This document shows positions 6,798-14,265 of a stretch of DNA of 14,846 bases, piece after piece. The notes beneath the pieces were generated by a model. It saw only the letters and a list, made by a program, of their open reading frames with translations, was not told where the DNA came from and made no database searches. The stretch's first letter is position 1, and the number at the start of each line of letters is the position of its first letter. The position numbers and the translations under genes were made by a program. This DNA is from JADKFD01 sp964561825 (GTDB lineage Bacteria > Pseudomonadota > Gammaproteobacteria > Xanthomonadales > SZUA-5). The DNA is taken from contig CAZLSB010000077.1 in NCBI GenBank assembly GCA_964561825.1, positions 1 through 14,846 on the forward strand, written 5' to 3'.

Positions 6798-6837
6798 GAC
6801 TTTCGTATGTTTGGTTACGGCTCGTCCGGCTTAGGAT
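6798..6837 (+). repeat. 40-base direct repeat, copy 2
   Basis: The partner of the repeat at 6426-6465, differing at four positions, all in the first 20 bases. It lies between the transposase remnant and the acuI stop codon (6838-6840), in the 3' untranslated region of acuI. Confidence 0.8.
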
Positions 6838-7839
6838 TTAACGCTGATCGCCACCGATTCGAACCACGGTACGACCATAAGCACCACCGGCCATCAAAGT
6901 AGCGAAGACCTCGGACAAATCGTCCAAACCCACCTCACGAGTGACGATTTTTTCCAAATGCTGCGGGCGCCACTCGCCAGCCAAGCGCTGCCACAGATCA
7001 CTGCGCACCTCAAACGGTGTGGCCGAGGAGTTAATCCCCAACAAGCTGATGCCGCGAATGATGAAGGGCATCACCGTGGTATGCAGTTCGGTACCGCCCG
7101 CAAGTCCACAGCTGGCGATTGCACCCCACGGTTTGATCATCCGAGTCAAGCCGGACAGCAATTCGCCACCGACGTTGTCTACCGCACCCGCCCAGGTGGC
7201 CGCCTCCAATGGCCGCTGACCCAGAAACAGCCCACTGCGATCGATACATTGCCGCGCGCCCAACGCGATCAGCGCGTCGAAATGCTCAGGCTTGCCGGTG
7301 ATCGCGTGCATCTCAAAGCCGGCTTTACTGAAGATATCGATGGCTAACATGCCCACGCCACCGGTGGCACCGGTGACCACGATCGGACCCATGGCCGCTT
7401 GCTGGCCGACGCTTAGCATCCGCCACAAACACAGGGCCGCGGTAAATCCAGCGGTGCCGATACCCATCGCTTCGCGCAAACTCAAGCCGGCCGGCAATGG
7501 CACCGCCCAATCAGCTTGCAGGCGCGCGTATTCGCTGTAGCCGCCATCGCGCGTTTCCGACAAGCCTGAGCCGGTGACCAGTACCGCGTCACCCTCGCGG
7601 AATCGAGCGTCGCGCGATTCGACCACCCAGCCGCCAACGTCAATGCCGCCCACCAACGGGAAAGTGCGCAGAATTTTGCCGAGCCCGGTGCCAGCCAATG
7701 CGTCCTTGTAATTGACGCCGGACCACGCCACTTTGATGAGCAACTCGCCGGCACTGAGTTCAGCCAAGGCAATTTGTTCAATGGCCGCCTGGTGCGGGTT
7801 ACGAATGCGAAAAGCGCGGAAACGATCGGGCACGGTCAT
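6838..7839 (-). CDS. acuI: AcuI/YhdH-family acrylyl-CoA reductase (NADPH), MDR superfamily
   Basis: A 333-residue medium-chain dehydrogenase/reductase of the zinc-free quinone-oxidoreductase branch. The AcuI/YhdH group reduces acryloyl-CoA to propionyl-CoA with NADPH and protects cells from reactive acrylate-type electrophiles. Visible features are the N-terminal GVNYKDALA (41-49) and FPLVGGIDVGG (60-70) motifs of the YhdH group, and the nucleotide-binding GATGGVG (157-163). The Cys/His zinc ligands of classical alcohol dehydrogenases are absent. Full length for the family; ATG 7839 gives the standard start, with only a weak AGG upstream. It is divergent from the acetyltransferase gene, 92 bases between starts. 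The substrate in this organism is inferred from the family only, and related enoyl reductases are hard to separate by eye. Confidence 0.85.
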   Translation of the reverse strand: MTVPDRFRAFRIRNPHQAAIEQIALAELSAGELLIKVAWSGVNYKDALAGTGLGKILRTFPLVGGIDVGGWVVESRDARFREGDAVLVTGSGLSETRDGGYSEYARLQADWAVPLPAGLSLREAMGIGTAGFTAALCLWRMLSVGQQAAMGPIVVTGATGGVGMLAIDIFSKAGFEMHAITGKPEHFDALIALGARQCIDRSGLFLGQRPLEAATWAGAVDNVGGELLSGLTRMIKPWGAIASCGLAGGTELHTTVMPFIIRGISLLGINSSATPFEVRSDLWQRLAGEWRPQHLEKIVTREVGLDDLSEVFATLMAGGAYGRTVVRIGGDQR

Positions 7840-7931
7840 CGGCTAGAACCTAAAAAGCAAGCGTGCCGGCAGTCTACGCCAGGCGCAGCTGCGGTTATCC
7901 TGCGCGTCTATCTGCAATGAGAGAGGCAACG

Positions 7932-8885
7932 ATGATCGAAGATCGCTATTTCATTGTTCCAGCGGTTTGGTCGGTAGACGCCGATGCGCTCAAAGCGGTG
8001 CGAACCTCGGTGTTTATCGAAGAACAGAACATCCCGGAAAGCGAAGAATGGGATGTCGATGATCTGCTTGCCGATCACGCCTTGGCGCGCACGCCAGCCG
8101 GGGAAGCCATCGCCACCGGTCGATTGACTGGCGATGGACGCATTGGCCGCATGGCGGTGCTCAAGTCTTGGCGCGGCGAAGGGGTGGGTGCCGCCATTTT
8201 GCGTCATTTGATTGAGCGTGCCGCGCAGCGTGGCTTGCGTCACCTGAAGCTGCACGCGCAGAGCTACGCGATCCCGTTTTACGCAAGCGCCGGATTTGTG
8301 CCTAGCGGCGCGGAATTCCTGGAATGCGACATTCCCCATCAGACGATGGTTTTGGACCTGCCGGAGCCCTCGCCCTTGCCGCCCAAGAGCGCGCCGGCGC
8401 TGGTTTCAACGCAGGCCAAGCGGCTCAGCGCCGAACGCGCCGGCGATTTGCGTGACGCGACACTGGCCGTGCTGAGCGCCGCGCGCCACGCGCTGTGCAT
8501 CTATAGCCGCGATCTTGAACCGTCACTTTTTGAGGATAACGAGGTTTTTGAGGCGATTCGCAAAATTGCCGTATCGGGTCGCGGCGCAAGCTTGCGGATC
8601 TTGCTGCAAGACAGCGCCCGCATCGTGCACGAAGGCCATCGTTTGCTCGACCTAGCGCATCGCGTGTCTAGCATCATCTTGATCCGTCGGCCCAGCCAGG
8701 AAGATCTGCAATACCCCGGTGCGTATGTGCTGAACGATAGCGGCGGCTATTTGTATCGCAGTTTTGGCGATCGTTTTGAGGCAGAAGGTGATTTGTATTA
8801 CCCACCGCGCCGCAATGAACTAAAGCGCTTGTTTGATGCCACCTGGGAGCGCGCCGAAACACCACCGGAGTTGCGCCGGCTTTGA
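7932..8885 (+). CDS. GNAT N-acetyltransferase with a C-terminal extra domain (DUF7931-like)
   Basis: A 317-residue two-domain cytoplasmic protein. Residues 1-142 are a GNAT acetyltransferase of the ElaA/YjcF-like type: VFIEEQNIPESEEWD near the start, the acetyl-CoA pyrophosphate loop RGEGVG (81-86), and HAQSYAIPFYASAGF (108-122). After a Pro-rich linker (143-160), residues 160-317 form a second alpha/beta domain (LCIYSRDLEP, LRILLQDS, LIRRPSQ, YVLNDSGGYLYRSF) that looks like a phospholipase-D-like fold without an HKD motif. I recall this being catalogued as DUF7931 after GNAT domains in gammaproteobacteria. ATG 7932 has GAGAGG five bases upstream. The acceptor substrate is unknown. It converges with the phytoene-synthase-like gene, 18 bases apart. 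Confidence 0.85.
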   Translation: MIEDRYFIVPAVWSVDADALKAVRTSVFIEEQNIPESEEWDVDDLLADHALARTPAGEAIATGRLTGDGRIGRMAVLKSWRGEGVGAAILRHLIERAAQRGLRHLKLHAQSYAIPFYASAGFVPSGAEFLECDIPHQTMVLDLPEPSPLPPKSAPALVSTQAKRLSAERAGDLRDATLAVLSAARHALCIYSRDLEPSLFEDNEVFEAIRKIAVSGRGASLRILLQDSARIVHEGHRLLDLAHRVSSIILIRRPSQEDLQYPGAYVLNDSGGYLYRSFGDRFEAEGDLYYPPRRNELKRLFDATWERAETPPELRRL

Positions 8886-8903
8886 GAGCGCCAACAAGAG
8901 CCC

Positions 8904-9653
8904 TTAGTCGGAACGCGCTCGCCGTGCGGCGCGCCAGGCGCTGAGTACATCGATCACGCCGACCCGATCGTCAAGCCGGATTTGCTTGAGCCAGCGCCGC
9001 TCCAGCTTCACTGATGCCGCCAGCGCGGCGCCAGCGACGTCACCGTCGACCTGCGGCAGGCTGCTCGCCAGGCCTTGCAGCAATGGCAGGCGCAAACCGG
9101 CATCCAATTGCAACCATGCAGAACGACGTACGCCATGGCGGGCCAGCAGATCCATCGGAACCACGCCGGCCAACGGCGTCTGCGCGTGCAGCGATGCGCG
9201 GATGCTCACGGCCAACCACACCGCGATCCAGCCATCTAGCCGTGCGCCGGCGAGGTTTGCCGTCGGTTTCGCGAGTGCCTGCAATTGCGTCATAACCGTC
9301 GCCACAGAATCCGGCTGCGCTGCCGATAACCAGGCTGTAGCGCAGGCCAGCAATTGGGCCAACGACGGCGCGCTCTGCCGTGCATCCAGACCGTGCGCCA
9401 ATGGATGGCGTGGATGGCCTTGCGCCCAAAACGCAGTTTCCTCTATCCACCACGCTAACTTGGCCTGCGCCACGCGACGATCACTGACGGCAATCGCGGT
9501 CTGCGCCAACTCGCGGACCAACACCTGGGTGGCCAGAAACCGGCCCCGATCTATGCCCAGCGGCGCAAACTGACAGGCGAGCAACAAACGCGGTTCGCGC
9601 GCCAGCCAGGGCTCGCAAAACATCAGTAGCGCGGCATCGACGCCACTCAGCAT
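8904..9653 (-). CDS. degenerate squalene/phytoene-synthase-like protein
   Basis: A 249-residue, largely alpha-helical, Leu/Ala-rich protein. The segment RVAQAKLAWWIEETAFWAQGHPRHPLAHGL (60-89) matches the conserved prenyl-synthase region around the AR.KL.WW.EE signature of the trans-isoprenyl (squalene/phytoene synthase) fold, which is the basis for the call. The two DxxxD aspartate-rich motifs that bind magnesium and diphosphate in real synthases are not visible, so catalysis of prenyl condensation is doubtful; a non-enzymatic role like that of the NDUFAF6 branch of the fold is possible. It is the last gene of the efp operon, 31 bases after the HAD phosphatase, and no carotenoid or hopanoid genes are nearby. 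The ATG at 9653 is the only good start. Confidence 0.65.
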   Translation of the reverse strand: MLSGVDAALLMFCEPWLAREPRLLLACQFAPLGIDRGRFLATQVLVRELAQTAIAVSDRRVAQAKLAWWIEETAFWAQGHPRHPLAHGLDARQSAPSLAQLLACATAWLSAAQPDSVATVMTQLQALAKPTANLAGARLDGWIAVWLAVSIRASLHAQTPLAGVVPMDLLARHGVRRSAWLQLDAGLRLPLLQGLASSLPQVDGDVAGAALAASVKLERRWLKQIRLDDRVGVIDVLSAWRAARRARSD

Positions 9654-9684
9654 GACTGCGATATCAGGTTGTCGAAAAAATGCA

Positions 9685-10335
9685 TTACCACGCCGCCAAA
9701 ACGACCGCCAACTCGCGCGCGCTGCCGACGATGCGGTCAGCGCCCCAGCCGCTCACCTGCTGCGGGTCTTCGAGGTAACCATAGGCTGCGGCGACGGTGT
9801 AACGGCAACCTGCGGCACGACCGGCGAGCACATCACGTTCATCATCGCCCACCATCACCGTATCGCCCACCGCAACTCCCAAGGCCGCACAGGCGTGCAA
9901 CACTGGCTCGGCGGCGGGTTTGCGCACACTCAAGGTGTCGCCTCCCACCAGCACCGCAAAACGTGCGCTCCAACCGAGTTCCACCAACAATAGCCGCGCC
10001 AAGCGCTCCGGCTTGTTAGTGACGATCGCATAGCGCACGCCACGTGCGTCGAGTTCATCCAACATCTCCAGCACGCCCGCATACGGCCGGCTGAGTTGCG
10101 CCAAACGCTGGGCGTAGCACTGCAGATAGCGCGGCAGCAAGCGTTCGACCACGTCCGGATCGTCGGGAAACCCCAGCATCAAGATGCCACGGCCACCGCG
10201 CGCAGCGACTGCGGGCGGAAAATTGGCGGCGCACGGCGCCAAACCCAGTTCGGCGCGCAGATCGTCCAGCGTGCCCAACAAATCGGCAGCGGTATCGACT
10301 AGCGTGCCATCGAGATCAAAAAGAACGGCGTTCAA
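9685..10335 (-). CDS. HAD-IA phosphatase of the Gph/MupP type
   Basis: A 216-residue haloacid-dehalogenase phosphatase. Motif I is DLDGTLVDT (nucleophile D7, acid/base D9), motif II is T106 in VTNKPE, motif III is K139 in RKPAAEP, and motif IV is GDDERD (163-168). Generic annotation would be phosphoglycolate phosphatase (Gph). However, GDDERDVLAGRAAG, YGYLEDPQQVSGWGAD and the position directly after ubiG match MupP, the N-acetylmuramic acid 6-phosphate phosphatase of peptidoglycan recycling, encoded next to ubiG and an mtaD homologue in Pseudomonas. I lean towards MupP but cannot exclude Gph. It starts with TTG at 10335, overlapping the ubiG stop (TTGA), so it is probably translated by coupling. 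It is the fourth gene of the efp operon. Confidence 0.85.
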   Translation of the reverse strand: MNAVLFDLDGTLVDTAADLLGTLDDLRAELGLAPCAANFPPAVAARGGRGILMLGFPDDPDVVERLLPRYLQCYAQRLAQLSRPYAGVLEMLDELDARGVRYAIVTNKPERLARLLLVELGWSARFAVLVGGDTLSVRKPAAEPVLHACAALGVAVGDTVMVGDDERDVLAGRAAGCRYTVAAAYGYLEDPQQVSGWGADRIVGSARELAVVLAAW

Positions 10336-11030
10336 GGTGAAGCGCGCGCCGCGATCAGATAATTGACCGAAAGATCATCGCTGCGGCTGGCGCGCCGACT
10401 GAAGGGGTCGTACTGCAGGCCCTGAAACTCCAGCTCGCTAAAGTCCAAATCCAGCAGCGCACGGCGCAGCTCAGAAGGCTTCAGGAAACGCTCGTACCGG
10501 TGCGTGCCCCGCGGCAACAGCCCAAGCACGTATTCGGCGCCGACAATCGCCAACGTGAAGGCCTTGGGCGTTCTGTTCAAGGTCGACAAAAACAAGCGTC
10601 CATCGGGCTTCAGCAGCCGCTTGCAGGCGCGCAACACGGAGATCGGATCAGGCACGTGTTCGAGCATTTCCAGGCAGGTGACGGCATCAAAGCTGCCGGG
10701 CGCCTCGGCGGCTAAGTCCTCGGCAGATTGCAGCCGGTAGTCGATCGACAACCCGCCTTCCAGCGCATGTAAACGCGCGACATCAAGCGCGTCAGCGGCT
10801 AAATCGAGGCCCACGACACGGGCGCCTTGCCGCGCCAGCGCTTCGCTCAAAATGCCACCACCGCAGCCAATGTCGACCATCTGCGCGCCGCTGAGCTTCT
10901 GGCGCTCGCTGATGAAGGCCAGGCGCTCGGGATTCAATTCATGTAGCGGTCGAAAGGGGCCATCACTATCCCACCAGCGCGACGCAACGCTATCGAAGCG
11001 CGCTAATTCCTGCGGATCGGCGTTGCTCAT
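10332..11030 (-). CDS. ubiG: UbiG, ubiquinone-biosynthesis O-methyltransferase
   Basis: A SAM-dependent methyltransferase that performs both O-methylation steps of ubiquinone synthesis (on 2-polyprenyl-6-hydroxyphenol and on 3-demethylubiquinol), at the inner face of the membrane in the Ubi complex. The 232-residue product shows the UbiG-specific N-terminus FDSVASRWWDSDGPFRPLHELNPERL (12-37), the SAM-binding motif VDIGCGGG (52-59), GLDLA (motif II), and CLEMLEHVPDP. Length and order are normal for the family. ATG 11030 overlaps the mtaD stop by four bases (ATGA), and its own stop overlaps the next gene's TTG. The neighbour mtaD could help dispose of the S-adenosylhomocysteine that this reaction releases; that link is inference. 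Confidence 0.95.
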   Translation of the reverse strand: MSNADPQELARFDSVASRWWDSDGPFRPLHELNPERLAFISERQKLSGAQMVDIGCGGGILSEALARQGARVVGLDLAADALDVARLHALEGGLSIDYRLQSAEDLAAEAPGSFDAVTCLEMLEHVPDPISVLRACKRLLKPDGRLFLSTLNRTPKAFTLAIVGAEYVLGLLPRGTHRYERFLKPSELRRALLDLDFSELEFQGLQYDPFSRRASRSDDLSVNYLIAARASP

Positions 11031-12361
11031 CCGTTGACTCCGCGCACAGCCGCGCGCGCCTTGACCGCCCAGCGCGCCGCCATGTTAATCAAACGCTGCT
11101 GATCGACACCCAACAACTGGTGATCGCGCACCCGCGCCATGCCATCCACCCACACATCGCTGACATCGTGACGCGAGGCCGCATAAACCAAGTGCGACAA
11201 GGGGCTAAACACCGGCGCCAATGGCACGCTGTTGAAATCGATCGCCACCAGATCGGCGCGCTTGCCCACTTCAATGCTGCCGATGCGCTCCTCCAGCCCG
11301 ATCGCCCGCGCGCCGCCTAGCGTGGCCGCTTCCAAGGCAGTCGCGGCATCCATGACTGATGGATCGCCAGAGACGCCTTTGGCCAACAAAGCCGCGATGC
11401 GCATCTCACCGAACATGTCCAAATCGTTGTTACTGGCCGCGCCGTCGGTGCCAATCGCCACGGCGACGCCCGCCTTCAGCAACTCACCCACCGGGCAAAA
11501 ACCGCTAGCCAGCTTCAGATTGGATTCCGGGCAATGCACCACCACCACGCGATGCAAGGCCAAATCTTCGATTTCCGCTGCTGTGAGCTGGGTCATATGC
11601 ACGGCGGTCAAATCGGGCCCCAGGAACCCGAGGCGCTTGAGGCGCGCCAGCGGGCGCTCGTTATGCACCCGCCGCGACTCTTCCACCTCAAATGCGGTCT
11701 CGTGCACATGAATGTGCACACGCAAGCCCAGCTGATCGGCGTAGGTACGCACCCGCCGAAAGCTGTCATCGCCGACCGTGTACGGCGCGTGCGGTGCAAA
11801 ACAGACATGGATCAATGGATCGCCGCGCACCTGATCGGCCAGCGCCAAACCCTTACTCAGATACTCGTCGGCATCGCGCGCATAGGGCGTGGGGAATTCC
11901 AACAGAATCAAACCGACCGCGGCGCGCATACCAGCGCGGCGATACGCTTCGACCGCCACTTCTGGAAAGAAGTACATATCGTTGACCGCGGTAATCCCAC
12001 CGGCCAGCATTTCGGCCGCCGCCAGTTCTACGCCGTCGGCCACGAAACTCGGCGAAATCAACGCACCTTCGGCTGGCCAGATGTGCTCGTTGAGCCAGGT
12101 CATCAGCGGCAAATCATCGGCAATGCCGCGCAGCAAACTCATCGCAGCATGGCAATGCGCATTGACTAGGCCCGGAATCAGCGCGTGCTGGCCCAGTTCG
12201 ATACGCTCGCGCGGCAGGTACTTTAAGCGCGCTTCTTCGATGGGCAGCAGGCCAATGATTTGGCCCGCGCCGATGACCACGGCGTGGTCATCCAGCACCA
12301 CGCCTTTGGGCGCTACCGGCACCACCCAGCGCGCTTCGATGAGCGTGTCTACCGCGATCAT
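11027..12361 (-). CDS. mtaD: MtaD, methylthioadenosine/S-adenosylhomocysteine deaminase (TRZ/ATZ hydrolase)
   Basis: A 444-residue metal-dependent hydrolase of the amidohydrolase superfamily, predicted to deaminate 5'-methylthioadenosine and S-adenosylhomocysteine in the cytoplasm. The zinc site is complete: H69 and H71 in NAHCH, H218 followed by E221 in IHVHE, H255 in VHM, and D306 in GTDGAAS. The flanking motifs HAAMSLLRG, HAPYTV and SNNDLDMFGEM are typical of the MtaD/TRZ/ATZ group. Full length. ATG 12361 overlaps the efp stop by four bases (ATGA). Related family members dechlorinate or deaminate triazines or guanine, so the exact substrate rests on family resemblance and on the adjacent SAM-using ubiG. 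Confidence 0.9.
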   Translation of the reverse strand: MIAVDTLIEARWVVPVAPKGVVLDDHAVVIGAGQIIGLLPIEEARLKYLPRERIELGQHALIPGLVNAHCHAAMSLLRGIADDLPLMTWLNEHIWPAEGALISPSFVADGVELAAAEMLAGGITAVNDMYFFPEVAVEAYRRAGMRAAVGLILLEFPTPYARDADEYLSKGLALADQVRGDPLIHVCFAPHAPYTVGDDSFRRVRTYADQLGLRVHIHVHETAFEVEESRRVHNERPLARLKRLGFLGPDLTAVHMTQLTAAEIEDLALHRVVVVHCPESNLKLASGFCPVGELLKAGVAVAIGTDGAASNNDLDMFGEMRIAALLAKGVSGDPSVMDAATALEAATLGGARAIGLEERIGSIEVGKRADLVAIDFNSVPLAPVFSPLSHLVYAASRHDVSDVWVDGMARVRDHQLLGVDQQRLINMAARWAVKARAAVRGVNG

Positions 12362-12930
12362 GACTTAGCTGCGCGACCCACGTATTCGCCACTGCGCGTG
12401 TCACAGCGCACGATTTCGCCGTTCTCGACAAACAGCGGCACGCGCACCACCGCGCCGGTCTCCAGTTTGGCCGGCTTGCCACCCCCTTGCGCGGTATCGC
12501 CACGCATGCCGGGATCAGTCTCGACGATCTTCAGTTCGACAAAATTGGGCGGTGTGACGGTCAGCGGCGCGCCATTCCACAAGGTGATGATGCACATATC
12601 CTGCTCACGCAACCACGGCGCGGCGCTGCCAGCCGCGCCTTTGTCAGCCTGAAATTGCTCGTAGGTTTCGAGCTGCATGAAATGCCAAAACTCACCATCG
12701 GTGTACAAAAACTGCATATCGGTGTCGACAATATCGGCGCCTTCGATGGAATCGCTGCCCTTCAGGGTGCGCTCGACGGTGCGATTATTTTTCAGATTAC
12801 GAATCTTGATGCGGGTAAAGGCCTGGCCTTTGCCTGGCTTGATGAAATCGGTATCCATAATGGTGTATGGATCGCCGTCTACTAAAATCTTCAAACCGGT
12901 CCTGACATCATTCATGCCGTACAAAGCCAT
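12358..12930 (-). CDS. efp: elongation factor P
   Basis: EF-P binds between the ribosomal P and E sites and relieves stalling at consecutive prolines. The 190-residue protein has the KOW-like N-terminal domain, then two OB domains with FTYTDGE-like FLYTDGEFWHFM (central), GAPLTVTPPNFVELKI, ETDPGMRGDT, and the C-terminal LETGAVVRVPLFVENGEIVRCDTRSGEY. The modification site is Lys34 in KPGKGQAF, the E. coli-type beta-lysylation site, which agrees with epmB lying next door. ATG 12930 gives the usual MALYGMNDV start and has GGAGA five bases upstream; an ATG at 12948 would add six non-conserved residues. It is the first gene of the five-gene operon with mtaD, ubiG, the HAD phosphatase and the phytoene-synthase-like gene. 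Confidence 0.96.
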   Translation of the reverse strand: MALYGMNDVRTGLKILVDGDPYTIMDTDFIKPGKGQAFTRIKIRNLKNNRTVERTLKGSDSIEGADIVDTDMQFLYTDGEFWHFMQLETYEQFQADKGAAGSAAPWLREQDMCIITLWNGAPLTVTPPNFVELKIVETDPGMRGDTAQGGGKPAKLETGAVVRVPLFVENGEIVRCDTRSGEYVGRAAKS

Positions 12931-13028
12931 CACCATCTCCATGCGCAAGCCGCGCCCCCGGCGCAGCTATGATCAGACAAAAGGGACACTGCACCGTTTT
13001 GGCGCGTGCCCAAGCGAATAAACCCGGA

Positions 13029-14051
13029 ATGATACCCGCTAGCCTGCATTTCCCACCAGGAACGCGCACTCCAGCAGCCCTGCAGCCCTGGAAAGAGGCG
13101 CTGCGCGATGCATTCCGAGACGTCGATGCGCTACTCGCCCACTTAGGCATAGCGCGTAGCGCAGTGGACATCGCCACCGACAGCCCTTTTCCGCTGCTGG
13201 TGCCGCGTGGTTTTGCCAATCGGATGCGCTACGGCGATGTACGCGATCCCTTGTTGCGACAAGTTTTGCCGATTGCCGCCGAAGGCGCTGTGAATCCGGC
13301 GTTTTCACTCGATCCGGTCGGCGACTTGCAGCGTATGCGCAGCCCCGGCTTCATTCACAAGTATCCACACCGGGTGCTGTTGATCGCCACCGGCAGTTGC
13401 GCCGTGCATTGTCGCTATTGCTTTCGCCGACACTTCCCGTACGCCGAGGAACTGGCTGCGCGCAACAGTTGGCAGACTGCGCTGGCGCAAATCGCCGCCG
13501 ACAGTAGCATTCACGAGGTGATCTTAAGCGGCGGGGATCCTTTGTCGCTGAGCACGCCGAAGCTAGCGGAACTTACCGACGCCCTGACGGCAATCCCGCA
13601 CCTGCGGCGGCTGCGCATGCATACGCGCTGGCCGATCGTCTTGCCGGAGCGCATCGACAGCGAGTTCACCCGCTGGCTAGCGGGTCTGCCCTGGCCGATT
13701 ACCATGGTGCTGCACGCCAACCATGCGCAGGAATTCGATCCTGGCGTGAGCAACGCACTGGCCGATCTGCGCCGTAGCGGCGCGAGTTTATTGAATCAGT
13801 CGGTCTTGCTGCGTGGTGTCAATGATGACTTACCCAGCCTGCGGCACTTAAGTGAAACACTGGGCGATCACGGCGTGATGCCCTATTACCTGCACCTACT
13901 CGATCGAGTAGCAGGCGCCGGCCATTTTGAGGTGTCGCAAGCGCGTGGGCGGTCGCTGATCCGCCAGCTACGCGCGCAATTGCCGGGTTATTTGGTGCCC
14001 CGATTGGCGCGCGAAGTGGCGGGCGAGCAGAGTAAGACGGTGTTGGGGTGA
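13029..14051 (+). CDS. epmB: EpmB, EF-P post-translational modification protein B (lysine 2,3-aminomutase)
   Basis: A radical-SAM, PLP-dependent aminomutase that converts (S)-alpha-lysine to (R)-beta-lysine, which EpmA attaches to Lys34 of EF-P. The 4Fe-4S motif is CAVHCRYC (C124, C128, C131), followed by FRRHFPYAE, and there is a SAM-contacting ILSGGDPLSL. The C-terminus has PGYLVPRLAREV and a Lys (about K336, SKTV) in the place of the PLP lysine of lysine aminomutases. It has 340 residues from ATG 13029, the family's usual length and MIP- start. An ATG at 12969 is in frame but adds 20 residues without family character, and the ribosome site before 13029 is weak (CCGGA, very close). Divergent from efp by 98 bases. 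epmA is not in the window. Confidence 0.94.
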   Translation: MIPASLHFPPGTRTPAALQPWKEALRDAFRDVDALLAHLGIARSAVDIATDSPFPLLVPRGFANRMRYGDVRDPLLRQVLPIAAEGAVNPAFSLDPVGDLQRMRSPGFIHKYPHRVLLIATGSCAVHCRYCFRRHFPYAEELAARNSWQTALAQIAADSSIHEVILSGGDPLSLSTPKLAELTDALTAIPHLRRLRMHTRWPIVLPERIDSEFTRWLAGLPWPITMVLHANHAQEFDPGVSNALADLRRSGASLLNQSVLLRGVNDDLPSLRHLSETLGDHGVMPYYLHLLDRVAGAGHFEVSQARGRSLIRQLRAQLPGYLVPRLAREVAGEQSKTVLG

Positions 14052-14129
14052 GGCTTGCGGGGCATCTGCCGCGCGGGATTACTGGTGTGCGAGTCAAACT
14101 GATGTGGGGTGCGCGCGGGGGAAACAAGC

Positions 14130-14148
14130 GTTCGATCACGGATCGAAC
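14130..14148. other. perfect 8-base hairpin downstream of epmB
   Basis: GTTCGATC (14130-14137) and GATCGAAC (14141-14148) form a perfect stem with a 3-base ACG loop, about 80 bases past the epmB stop. No U-tract follows on either strand. It could be part of the 3' end processing of epmB or a protein-binding palindrome. Confidence 0.45.
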
Positions 14149-14175
14149 CCACCAAATACCCGCTCTGGTGGAGTA

Positions 14176-14212
14176 AAAGCCGGCGCGCGCATGCCGCGCA
14201 AGCGCCGACTTT
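14176..14212. terminator. terminator-like hairpin between epmB and the Pro/Gly-tail gene
   Basis: AAAGCCGGCGC (14176-14186) and GCGCCGACTTT (14202-14212) form an 11-base stem with one mismatched or wobble pair. On the minus strand the stem runs into CTTTTAC, a short U-tract, about 55 bases after the stop of the gene at 14266. On the plus strand it ends in CTTT. It is probably the terminator shared by these convergent genes. The remaining bases of 14052-14265 show no gene. Confidence 0.55.
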
Positions 14213-14265
14213 CACCCACCATAACTGCACACTCTACCCCGTCCAACTGAGGTGTCTAGCCAGTT

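Noticed and set aside
11534..12169. 211-codon plus-strand open frame inside mtaD
   Set aside because: His/Gln-rich antisense shadow of a fully conserved mtaD; no domain and no ribosome site.
12931..13028. Paired promoters in the efp/epmB intergenic region
   Set aside because: Promoters must be here, but no -35/-10 pair with acceptable spacing and match stood out on either strand, so none is listed.
12969..13028. Upstream ATG for epmB
   Set aside because: The added 20 residues have no family similarity and would place the start deep in the region expected to hold the promoter.
14130..14148. GGTTCGATCC (minus strand) resembling a tRNA T-loop
   Set aside because: The flanking bases do not form a T-stem, and no anticodon, D-arm or acceptor stem can be drawn. 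The sequence is explained by the 8-base palindrome.
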